From: CAXSEF01 sp050955025
GTDB lineage: Bacteria; Pseudomonadota; Alphaproteobacteria; Acetobacterales; Acetobacteraceae
DNA length: 11,336 nt
Direction: 5' to 3'
Assembly: GCA_050955025.1 (NCBI GenBank)
Contig: JBPBQX010000016.1
Location: forward strand, 1 to 11,336
Position numbers and translations under genes: made by a program. The notes beneath the pieces are model-generated. The model saw only the letters and a program-made list of their open reading frames with translations. It searched no databases and had not been told where the DNA came from. This document shows, piece after piece, positions 1 through 5,302 of the stretch (its first letter is position 1; every line of letters starts with the position of its first letter).

Positions 1-1174
1 GGCGCCTCGGGTCCTCGCCCGGGGTCGCCAGCGTGCGCTCGAACAGCTGGCGGATCAGCTGGTGGTGCTCGAACAGGACCTCGGTGGCGCTGCGCGGCGG
101 CCCGGGCGGGGCGTCGCGCGGCACGGATAGGGCAGGCCCCGAGGGGCGCGGCGCGGAAGGGGTGGGCGCGGCGGGCTGCGGCGTGCCGGGGGGGCGGAGC
201 CGTCCGCCGGTGCCGGGGGCCGCGCGCAGGCGGGCCAGCTTCGCCGTGGTCACGACGTCGTCGCCGGGCTCCTGCTCGCGGCGCAGCTCGACGGAGTCGC
301 CGTCCACGCGGACCTCGTAGCGCGGCTGCGGGCAGGTGGACGGGCCGCTCGCGGGCTGGCCGGTCTCGAGGTCGTAGCGCGAGCCGTGCCAGGGGCAGAC
401 GAGCGTGCCGTCGAGCACCCAGCCCTGGTCGAGCGGGCCGCCGGCGTGCGCGCAGCGCGCGCCCATGGCGTGGACGCGCGCGCCCTGGCGCACGAGCACG
501 ATGCCGATCTCGCGGCGCGCGACCTCGTCCCACACGGCGGCGCGGTGCGGCACGTTGTCGGCCAGCTCGGACAGGCTGGCCACGCGCCGGAAATCGCGCG
601 GCTCGGGGCTGCGGTCGGCGTGGTCCACGCCGGCGCGGCGGCGGTAGACGAGGTGGGCGCCGAGGTAGCCGCCGGCGCCCATCACGGCGTAGGCGGCGGC
701 GCTGGCCCCGATGCCGAGGGCGCGGCGGCCGCGGCGGCGCAGCACGAGGGAGGCCGCGACGAGGGCGAGCGAGGCGGTGTTGACGCTGCCGTGCACCAGG
801 CCGACGCGGCGGTCGCGGCCGTTCAGGTGCTGCCAGTCCGCGAGGCCGGTGGCCAGCGCGCCGATCGCGCCGATCGCGCCCGCCCCGAGCGCGAGGTCGG
901 CGGCGCGCGCCGAGCCGCGGTCGCGCAGCAGCCCGGCGGCGGCCAGCAGGTCGAGGCCCAGCGCCAGCGTCCAGGTGCCGATCGGCACGGCCACCACGAG
1001 CGGGTGCAGCGGGTGGCCCAGGGCGCGGCCGTGCAGCGCGTTGCCCACGCCCTTGGCGGGGCGGCCGACGAGCTGGGTGGTGCGCGAGATCGCCTTGCCG
1101 ATGGCGTATCCGGGGCGGTCCAGGCCGTCCGCGGTCTCGACCCGGCCGATCAGCGCGTCGATCATCCTGCCCAT
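1..1174 (-). CDS. DUF2231 membrane / Rieske [2Fe-2S] / hemerythrin-like fusion protein (3' end beyond window)
   Basis: This is an open frame of 391 codons running off the left edge without a stop. Residues about 1-170 are a DUF2231 membrane domain: the hallmark GHPLHPLVVAVPIGTW begins near residue 53 and is followed by several hydrophobic helices. Residues about 195-300 are a Rieske domain with both cluster-binding boxes, C241-x-H243 (CAHAGGPL) and C260-x2-H263 (CPWHGSRY). A proline/alanine linker (about 320-362) leads into EVLFEHHQLIRQLFER, which looks like the first helix of a hemerythrin HHE domain. DUF2231-Rieske proteins are known; the reaction is not. A membrane-anchored electron-transfer or O2/NO-responsive role is inference from the iron-sulfur and di-iron modules. 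The ATG at 1174 is preferred because GGAG lies 6 nt upstream; in-frame ATGs at 1186 and 1165 are alternatives. It lies 148 bp downstream of the hydrolase on the same strand. Confidence 0.85.
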   Translation of the reverse strand, partial: MGRMIDALIGRVETADGLDRPGYAIGKAISRTTQLVGRPAKGVGNALHGRALGHPLHPLVVAVPIGTWTLALGLDLLAAAGLLRDRGSARAADLALGAGAIGAIGALATGLADWQHLNGRDRRVGLVHGSVNTASLALVAASLVLRRRGRRALGIGASAAAYAVMGAGGYLGAHLVYRRRAGVDHADRSPEPRDFRRVASLSELADNVPHRAAVWDEVARREIGIVLVRQGARVHAMGARCAHAGGPLDQGWVLDGTLVCPWHGSRYDLETGQPASGPSTCPQPRYEVRVDGDSVELRREQEPGDDVVTTAKLARLRAAPGTGGRLRPPGTPQPAAPTPSAPRPSGPALSVPRDAPPGPPRSATEVLFEHHQLIRQLFERTLATPGEDPRR

Positions 1175-1284
1175 GGGAGGCTCCATCCTGGTTGGAGCCG
1201 AGGTGGGCACGGGGCGGGACCTTGCGACCCGGCGGGGCAGGCGGCGCGGCGGGTTGTGCGCGGGCATCGCGGCAACGTGAGAGG

Positions 1285-1310
1285 CCGCGGGCGGGGCGCC
1301 GCCCCCGCGG
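1285..1310 (-). terminator. GC-rich hairpin between hydrolase and Rieske genes (possible terminator)
   Basis: Arms CCGCG/CGCGG (outer) and GGGGC/GCCCC (inner) enclose a GCC loop, with a 3-nt bulge on one side. It lies just beyond the stop of the minus-strand hydrolase. There is no clear U-tract, which is common in very GC-rich genomes, so calling it a terminator is inference. Confidence 0.3.
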
Positions 1311-1318
1311 GCACGGAA

Positions 1319-1334
1319 TGTTTCACGTGAAACA
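1319..1334. other. parS: parS centromere site (ParB-binding palindrome)
   Basis: TGTTTCACGTGAAACA is a perfect 16-bp palindrome, extended to 18 bp by flanking A and T (1318-1335). It matches the widely conserved bacterial parS consensus TGTTNCACGTGAAACA, the site where ParB (Spo0J) loads onto DNA to drive origin segregation and SMC loading. It overlaps the 3' end of the alpha/beta hydrolase: the last codons and TGA of that gene are read from it. Chromosomal parS sites usually cluster near oriC, so the region is probably origin-proximal. No parA or parB gene is visible here. A weaker palindrome, GTTTCCGAAAC, follows at 1342-1352 but does not match parS. Confidence 0.93.
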
Positions 1335-2063
1335 TCGTGTGGTTTCCGAAACGACATCGCATAGCAGGGCGAGGTCCTGCGGGCGGGAGAAGCGGTGGGT
1401 GGCGTCCTTGACCAGGATGGTGCGGACGTCGGCGGAGGCCAGGCGGGCGGCGAGGCGGGGGGCGGTCTCCCACGGGACCTCGGCGTCGGCCTGGCCGTGG
1501 AGCAGGCGCACCGGGCAGCGGATCGCCACGGGCGCGTCGAGCAGGAGGTGGGCGCGGGCCTCCTCGACGAGGCGGAAGGTCAGCGGGAAGGGCGCGCCGT
1601 AGGGCGTGGGGACGTCGAGCGTGCCCAGGCGGCGCAGGGCGGCCTGCTCGTGCGGCGCCATGGCGTCCCACATCAGGCGCTCGGTGAAGTCGGGGGCGGC
1701 GGCGACGCCCACCAGGGCGGCGACGCGGCCGGGGCGGCGCAGGGCGAGGAGGAGCGCGATCCAGCCGCCCATCGACGAGCCGACCAGCACGACGGGGCCC
1801 TCGGTGCGGTCGAGCAGGAACAGGGCGTCGTCGGTCCAGCGGCCGATGGTGCCACAGGAGAAGCGGCCCTCGCTGCGGCCGTGGCCGGAGTAGTCCAGGC
1901 GCAGCATCGCCTGGCCCGCGCGGGCGCACCAGGCGGCAAGGGCGGCAGCCTTCTCGCCGTCCATGGTGGAGCGGAAGCCGGGGAGGAACACCACGGTCGG
2001 CGCGCGGCCGGGAAGGCGCTCGGTGGCGAGGCGGGTGCCGTCGCCGCGGTCGGTCAGGTCCAT
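1323..2063 (-). CDS. alpha/beta hydrolase (ABHD10-like serine esterase/thioesterase)
   Basis: A 246-residue single-domain alpha/beta hydrolase. The chain contains an early strand and oxyanion region (VVFLPGF, about 24-30), the LDYSGHGRSEG loop (about 56-66), and the nucleophile elbow G95-S-S97-M-G99. The acid is probably D193 in HGQADAEVPW and the catalytic base H223 in DATHRFS. The overall pattern resembles the bacterial relatives of ABHD10, which are short serine esterases/acyl-thioesterases; the substrate is unknown. The frame stays open to 2159, but those extra codons come from the intergenic hairpin repeat. I therefore chose ATG 2063, where the conserved part starts; its Shine-Dalgarno is weak. 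Its last codons (R-C-F-T-stop) lie within parS, so the tail sequence is probably fixed by ParB binding rather than enzyme function. Confidence 0.85.
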   Translation of the reverse strand: MDLTDRGDGTRLATERLPGRAPTVVFLPGFRSTMDGEKAAALAAWCARAGQAMLRLDYSGHGRSEGRFSCGTIGRWTDDALFLLDRTEGPVVLVGSSMGGWIALLLALRRPGRVAALVGVAAAPDFTERLMWDAMAPHEQAALRRLGTLDVPTPYGAPFPLTFRLVEEARAHLLLDAPVAIRCPVRLLHGQADAEVPWETAPRLAARLASADVRTILVKDATHRFSRPQDLALLCDVVSETTRCFT

Positions 2064-2094
2064 GGGCAGGGGGCCTTGTGGAGGGAGGAAGGAA

Positions 2095-2141
2095 GCAAGG
2101 CCGGGCTCTGCCCGGACCCGCCAAAGGCCTGAGGCCTTTGG
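2095..2141 (+). repeat. two-hairpin repeat unit, copy 1 (single unit)
   Basis: GCAAGG is followed by hairpin a (CCGGGC-TCT-GCCCGG, 2101-2115), the linker ACCCG, then hairpin b (CCAAAGGCC-TGA-GGCCTTTGG, 2121-2141). It lies between two co-oriented minus-strand genes. The unit is nearly identical to the left half of copy 3 at 4213. It may insulate or terminate transcription, but its function is unknown. Confidence 0.8.
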
Positions 2142-2162
2142 GAACCCGTCCCGAGGCAAGGG

Positions 2163-2786
2163 TCAGGCAAGGCGGCGCAGGCGGGGCCGGGCGTCGGCGG
2201 GGGCGATCTCGGTGCGGCGGACGCGCAGCACGGCGATCGCGCCGGGCTGCTCGTCGCTCCAGCCGAGGTCCTCCGCGGTGGCGGCAAGCTGGCGGGGGAC
2301 GGCGCCGCGCTCGACCAGGGCGGGCGGGTTCTCGTCGGGCAGGCCGTCGCGCAGCACCGCCTCGGCGGCGTCGCGGGGGAGCACGCAGTAGAGGAACGAG
2401 TCCGGGCGGTCGGCGGCGCGGGGCGCGAGCGGGTCCACGCGGCGGAACGCAGGGCGGGGCGCGTCGGCAGGCGGCGGGTCGGAAGGCGGCGGGGCGGCGG
2501 GTTGCGGGTCGTGCGCGGGTGGCTCGGGCGCGGGCGGGACGGGAAGCGCGGCCCGGGGCGGGGCGGGCGGCTCGACGGCCGGTCGCTCGGGAGCGGGGGG
2601 CTCCGGGGCAGGAGGCCCGGGGGCAGGCGGGTCGGAAGGTGGCGACGCGGCGCGGCGCGGGCGCGGGGTGGCGTTGCGGGGCGTACGCGGGAGGCGGGGG
2701 GCGGCGTGGGGCGGGGGCTCCTGCGGGCCGGGGGCGGCGAACAGGTCGGGCTGGCGCAGGTCGGCGGGGCGGGGGCGCTTGCTCAC
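2163..2786 (-). CDS. hypothetical protein: proline-rich N-terminal region plus small C-terminal domain
   Basis: A 207-residue protein of unrecognised function. Residues 1-20 are basic and contain RQPDLF. Residues about 22-112 are low-complexity proline/alanine-rich sequence, likely disordered. Residues about 113-195 form a compact domain with DSFLYCVLPRDAAEAVLRDGL and, near the end, AIAVLRVRR. The layout (aromatic strand, then 'A-x-x-x-L-x-x-G-L', later a short strand) faintly recalls ADP-ribosyltransferase-fold domains such as RNA 2'-phosphotransferase relatives. That is a weak resemblance only, and no catalytic triad can be assigned. The start is GTG at 2786; the only nearby ATG (TATGCT, out of frame) stops after four codons. 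A TATGCT box sits just 6 nt upstream, suggesting a leaderless mRNA. The gene is divergent from the GT4 gene and separated from it by repeat copy 2. Confidence 0.7.
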   Translation of the reverse strand: MSKRPRPADLRQPDLFAAPGPQEPPPHAAPRLPRTPRNATPRPRRAASPPSDPPAPGPPAPEPPAPERPAVEPPAPPRAALPVPPAPEPPAHDPQPAAPPPSDPPPADAPRPAFRRVDPLAPRAADRPDSFLYCVLPRDAAEAVLRDGLPDENPPALVERGAVPRQLAATAEDLGWSDEQPGAIAVLRVRRTEIAPADARPRLRRLA

Positions 2787-2792
2787 CGGGGG

Positions 2793-2798
2793 AGCATA
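2793..2798 (-). promoter_or_regulatory. putative -10 box (TATGCT) for the minus-strand hypothetical gene
   Basis: On the minus strand, TGTATGCT ends 6 nt before the GTG start at 2786, so a transcript would begin at or next to the start codon. No good -35 box is visible at the expected spacing. This fits the absence of a Shine-Dalgarno. Inference only. Confidence 0.35.
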
Positions 2799-2833
2799 CA
2801 GGACGGCCGGGCGGTGTCCCGTGCTGGCGGGGC

Positions 2834-2989
2834 GAAAGGCCAGGGCTCCGCCCTGGACCCGCCGGGGGCCGCGCCCCCGGGCCCGCCTCCGTTCGCGGCC
2901 CGCGGCCCCGGTCGGGGACTGCGGACCTCGTGCGGGTTTCCCGGGGCGAGCCCTTGGCGGAGTCCGGAGGCAGCGCCTCCGGCCTTGCC
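2834..2989. repeat. two-hairpin repeat, copy 2 (head-to-head inverted pair)
   Basis: The left unit contains hairpin a CCAGGGC-TCC-GCCCTGG (2840-2856), linker ACCCG, and hairpin b CCGGGGGC-CGC-GCCCCCGG (2862-2880). A GC-rich spacer (2881-2939) follows. The right unit, in the opposite orientation, has hairpin b near 2940-2957 (imperfect), linker CGGAGT, hairpin a CCGGAGGC-AGC-GCCTCCGG (2964-2982), then CCTTGC. It fills the divergent intergenic region between the hypothetical gene and the GT4 gene. Stems differ from copies 1 and 3 but remain paired. Confidence 0.8.
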
Positions 2990-3012
2990 TGCCTCGCCGC
3001 GCGTGCTATGGC
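2985..3012 (+). promoter_or_regulatory. putative promoter for the GT4 gene, -35 inside repeat copy 2
   Basis: TTGCCT (2985-2990) lies 16 nt upstream of TATGGC (3007-3012). Initiation 7-9 nt further on would fall at the ATG at 3021, giving a leaderless mRNA, which agrees with the lack of a Shine-Dalgarno there. The -35 hexamer is the conserved terminal CCTTGC of the repeat. Inferred from spacing and similarity to sigma-70 boxes. Confidence 0.35.
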
Positions 3013-3020
3013 CCGCCGCC

Positions 3021-4202
3021 ATGCTGATCCGCACCCTTCCCCCGCCCGCCGAGCTGGCGCTGCCGCTGCTGCCGCGCGGGGCGGTGGTGCTGCAGGTGCT
3101 GCCGTCGCTGGCGTCGGGGGGCGTGGAGCGCGGCACGGTGGAGATGGCCGACGCCGTGGTGCGGGCCGGCGGGCGTGCGCTGGTGGCGAGCGCGGGCGGG
3201 CCGATGGTGCGGCTCGTCGAGCACGCCGGGGGCGAGCACGTCTGGCTCGACCTCCTGACCAAGGACCCGCTGAGCGTGTGGCGCAACGCGGGGCGGCTGG
3301 CGGCGCTGGTGCGGGCGGAGGGGGTGTCGCTGCTCCATGCGCGCTCGCGGGCGCCGGCGTGGTCGGGGTGGCTGGCGGCGCGGCGCACCGGGGTCGCGTT
3401 CGTGACCACCTGGCACGGGGTGCACGGCGAGGAGTTCCCGGGCAAGCGGCGCTACAACTCGGTGCTGGCGCGCGGCGACCGGGTGATCGCGATCAGCGGC
3501 TTCGTGGCGCGGCAGGTGGCGGCGCGGCACGGGGTCGGCGCGGACCGGCTGCGGGTGATCCCGCGCGGCGTGGACGTGGCGGCGTTCGACCCGGCTGTGG
3601 TGTCGGGCGAGCGGGTGCACCGGCTGGCGTCGGCGTGGGGGCTGCCGGACGGGGCGCGCGTGGTGATGCTGCCCGCGCGCCTGGTGCGGTGGAAGGGGCA
3701 CGCGGTGCTGCTCGACGCGGTGGCGCGGCTCGGGCGCGAGGACGTCTGCGTGGTGCTGGTCGGCGCGGGCGACGCGCGCGGGCGCTACGAGGCGGAGCTG
3801 GTGGCGGAGGCGGCGCGGCTGGGCGTGGGCGCGCGGCTGCGCTTCGCGGGGCAGTGCGAAGACATGCCGGCGGCGCTGATGCTGGCCGACGCGGTGGTGA
3901 GCGCGTCGCTGCGGCCGGAGCCGTTCGGGCGCGTCGTGATCGAGGCGCAGGCGATGGGGCGCGCGGTGGTCGCCGCGGAAGGCGGCGGGGCGGCGGAGAC
4001 GATCGAGCCGGGCGTCACGGGCTGGCGCGTGCCGGCGGGGGACGCGGGGGCGCTGGCGGCGACGCTGTCGGTGGTGCTGGGGCTCGGCGAGGGGGAACGC
4101 GCGGCGCTGGGGGCGCAGGCGCGGGCGGCGGTGGTCGCGGGGTTCACGGCGGGGCGGATGCAGGCGGCGACGCTGGGCGTCTACAACGAGCTGCTGGGGT
4201 GA
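3021..4202 (+). CDS. glycosyltransferase family 4 (GT-B fold)
   Basis: A 393-residue retaining-type GT4 glycosyltransferase. The N-terminal acceptor domain begins VVLQVLPSLASGGVERGTVE (about 22-41), with the glycine-rich GGVERG loop typical of GT4 enzymes. The C-terminal nucleotide-sugar domain has a KGH segment after the MLPARLVRWKGH strand. It also carries the E-x7-E signature, E300 and E308, in RPEPFGRVVIEAQAMG, followed by GGGAAETI. Such enzymes transfer a sugar from a nucleotide donor to a lipid- or LPS-linked acceptor at the cytoplasmic membrane face; donor and acceptor here cannot be read from sequence. ATG 3021 was chosen because the conserved domain starts soon after; an in-frame GTG at 3003 is the alternative. 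No Shine-Dalgarno is evident, and a promoter-like pair suggests a leaderless mRNA. The codons are strongly G-ending, like the GT9 gene and unlike the repeat-protein genes. Confidence 0.9.
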   Translation: MLIRTLPPPAELALPLLPRGAVVLQVLPSLASGGVERGTVEMADAVVRAGGRALVASAGGPMVRLVEHAGGEHVWLDLLTKDPLSVWRNAGRLAALVRAEGVSLLHARSRAPAWSGWLAARRTGVAFVTTWHGVHGEEFPGKRRYNSVLARGDRVIAISGFVARQVAARHGVGADRLRVIPRGVDVAAFDPAVVSGERVHRLASAWGLPDGARVVMLPARLVRWKGHAVLLDAVARLGREDVCVVLVGAGDARGRYEAELVAEAARLGVGARLRFAGQCEDMPAALMLADAVVSASLRPEPFGRVVIEAQAMGRAVVAAEGGGAAETIEPGVTGWRVPAGDAGALAATLSVVLGLGEGERAALGAQARAAVVAGFTAGRMQAATLGVYNELLG

Positions 4203-4212
4203 AGGCAAGCAA

Positions 4213-4328
4213 GCAAGGCCGGGCTCTGCCCGGACCCGCCAAAGGCTGGGCCTTTGGAATGCCTTCCCTAAGTCAGGGATTCCAAAGGCGAGCCTTTGGC
4301 GGAGTTTGAGGCGGAGCCTCAACCTTGC
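4213..4328. repeat. two-hairpin repeat, copy 3 (complete head-to-head pair)
   Basis: The left unit is GCAAGG, hairpin a CCGGGC-TCT-GCCCGG (4219-4233), linker ACCCG, and hairpin b CCAAAGGC-TGG-GCCTTTGG (4239-4257). After a 24-nt spacer, the right unit is hairpin b CCAAAGGC-GA-GCCTTTGG (4282-4299), linker CGGAGT, hairpin a TTGAGGC-GGA-GCCTCAA (4306-4322), CCTTGC. The two halves are inverted copies of each other. The right unit overlaps the 5' end of the GT9 coding frame. Confidence 0.85.
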
Positions 4329-5294
4329 CTGCGCGTCCTCGTGATCCGCCTCGGCGCGCTGGGCGACTTCGTGCTGTCGTTCCCGGCGTTCGCGGCGATC
4401 CGCGCGCACCACCCCGGCGCGCGGGTGACGCTGCTGACCACGGCGCCGTTCGCGGGGCTGGGGCGGCTGGCGCCGTGGTTCGACGAGGTCGTGGTGGATG
4501 CGCGGCCGCGGGCCTGGGACCTGGCGGGGCTGTGGCGGCTCAGGCGGGCGCTGCGGGGGTTCGGCCTGGTGTACGACCTGCAGACGTCGGGGCGGTCGGG
4601 GCGGTACTTCCGGCTGGCGGGGCGGCCGGCGTGGTCGGGGGTGGCGGCGGGGTGCTCGCTGCCGCACGCGGACCCGGGGCGCGACGCGCTGCACACGATC
4701 GAGCGGCAGGCGGGGCAGCTGCGCGACGCGGGGGTGGGCGTGGGGGCGTTCGCGTGGCCGGAGCTCTCGTGGCTGGTGGCGGCGGGGCGGGCGCCCGCGT
4801 TGCCTGGGCGCTATGCGGTGCTGGTGCCGGGGGCGGCGCCGCACCGGCCGGGCAAGCGCTGGCCGGCGGCGCGGTTCGCGGAGGTCGGGCGGGAGCTGGC
4901 GGCGCGGGGGATGGTGCCGGTGGTGGTGGGGGGCGCGGGGGACGCGGCGCTGGCGGCGGAGGTCGCGGCGGGGTGCGCGGGGGCGGTGGACCTGGCGGGG
5001 CGGACGGATCTCGCGGGGCTGGCGGCGGTGCTGGCGGGGGCGGAGGTGGTGGTGGGCAACGACACCGGGCCGATGCACCTGGCGGCGGCGCTGGGGCGGC
5101 GGTGCGTGGTGCTGTTCGGGGGGGAAAGCGACCCGGCGCTCACGGCGCCGAGGGGGGCGCAGCCGGGGCAGGTGCGGGTGGTGCGGGCGGGGGATCTGCG
5201 GGGGCTGGGGGTGGCGGAGGTGGCGGCGGCGCTGGAGCGAGGGAACGAGGGCTGGCGGCAAGGCCGGGTTCTTCCCGCCCGGGAACCCTGGTAG
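4296..5294 (+). CDS. glycosyltransferase family 9 (ADP-heptose:LPS heptosyltransferase-like)
   Basis: A 332-residue GT9 protein, close to the usual size of WaaC/WaaF-type heptosyltransferases. Seen: the N-terminal VLVIRLGALGDFVLSFPAF with D24 of the LGALGD motif; PGAAPHRPGKRWPAARFAEV at the domain junction; VVVGGAGD; and the donor-site motif GNDTGPMHLAAALG (N255, D256, H261), followed by LFGGESDP. Family members transfer heptose from ADP-heptose onto LPS core at the inner face of the cytoplasmic membrane. Whether this one acts on LPS or on the adhesin glycan is open. The start is uncertain: TTG 4296 has AAGG 7 nt upstream, but both lie in a repeat hairpin. CTG 4329 or GTG 4341 would better match family N-termini. 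The last dozen codons come from another repeat fragment. The TAG stop is embedded in the Shine-Dalgarno of the next gene. Confidence 0.88.
   Translation: MAEFEAEPQPCLRVLVIRLGALGDFVLSFPAFAAIRAHHPGARVTLLTTAPFAGLGRLAPWFDEVVVDARPRAWDLAGLWRLRRALRGFGLVYDLQTSGRSGRYFRLAGRPAWSGVAAGCSLPHADPGRDALHTIERQAGQLRDAGVGVGAFAWPELSWLVAAGRAPALPGRYAVLVPGAAPHRPGKRWPAARFAEVGRELAARGMVPVVVGGAGDAALAAEVAAGCAGAVDLAGRTDLAGLAAVLAGAEVVVGNDTGPMHLAAALGRRCVVLFGGESDPALTAPRGAQPGQVRVVRAGDLRGLGVAEVAAALERGNEGWRQGRVLPAREPW
5258..5288 (+). repeat. degenerate repeat fragment, copy 4, inside the GT9 3' end
   Basis: GCAAGGCCGGG resembles the start of copies 1 and 3, followed by a looser hairpin GGGTTC (5266-5271)/GAACCC (5283-5288). It encodes the final residues of the GT9 protein, apparently added by the repeat. 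Identity with the family is by eye and the unit is incomplete. Confidence 0.45.
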
Positions 5295-5298
5295 GAGG
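5293..5298 (+). promoter_or_regulatory. Shine-Dalgarno AGGAGG overlapping the GT9 stop codon
   Basis: A perfect AGGAGG, 4 nt before GTG 5303, shares bases with the TAG stop (5292-5294) of the GT9 gene. It fixes the start of the O-heptosyltransferase and implies translational coupling. Confidence 0.75.
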
Positions 5299-5302
5299 GC
5301 GG

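Noticed and set aside
1342..1352. GTTTCCGAAAC as a second parS
   Set aside because: Lacks the CACGTG core, so it does not meet the parS consensus.
2078..4309. 743-codon plus-strand open frame
   Set aside because: Translation is low-complexity Ala/Gly/Arg with no domain, and it overlaps well-supported GT4 and minus-strand genes; a product of high GC.
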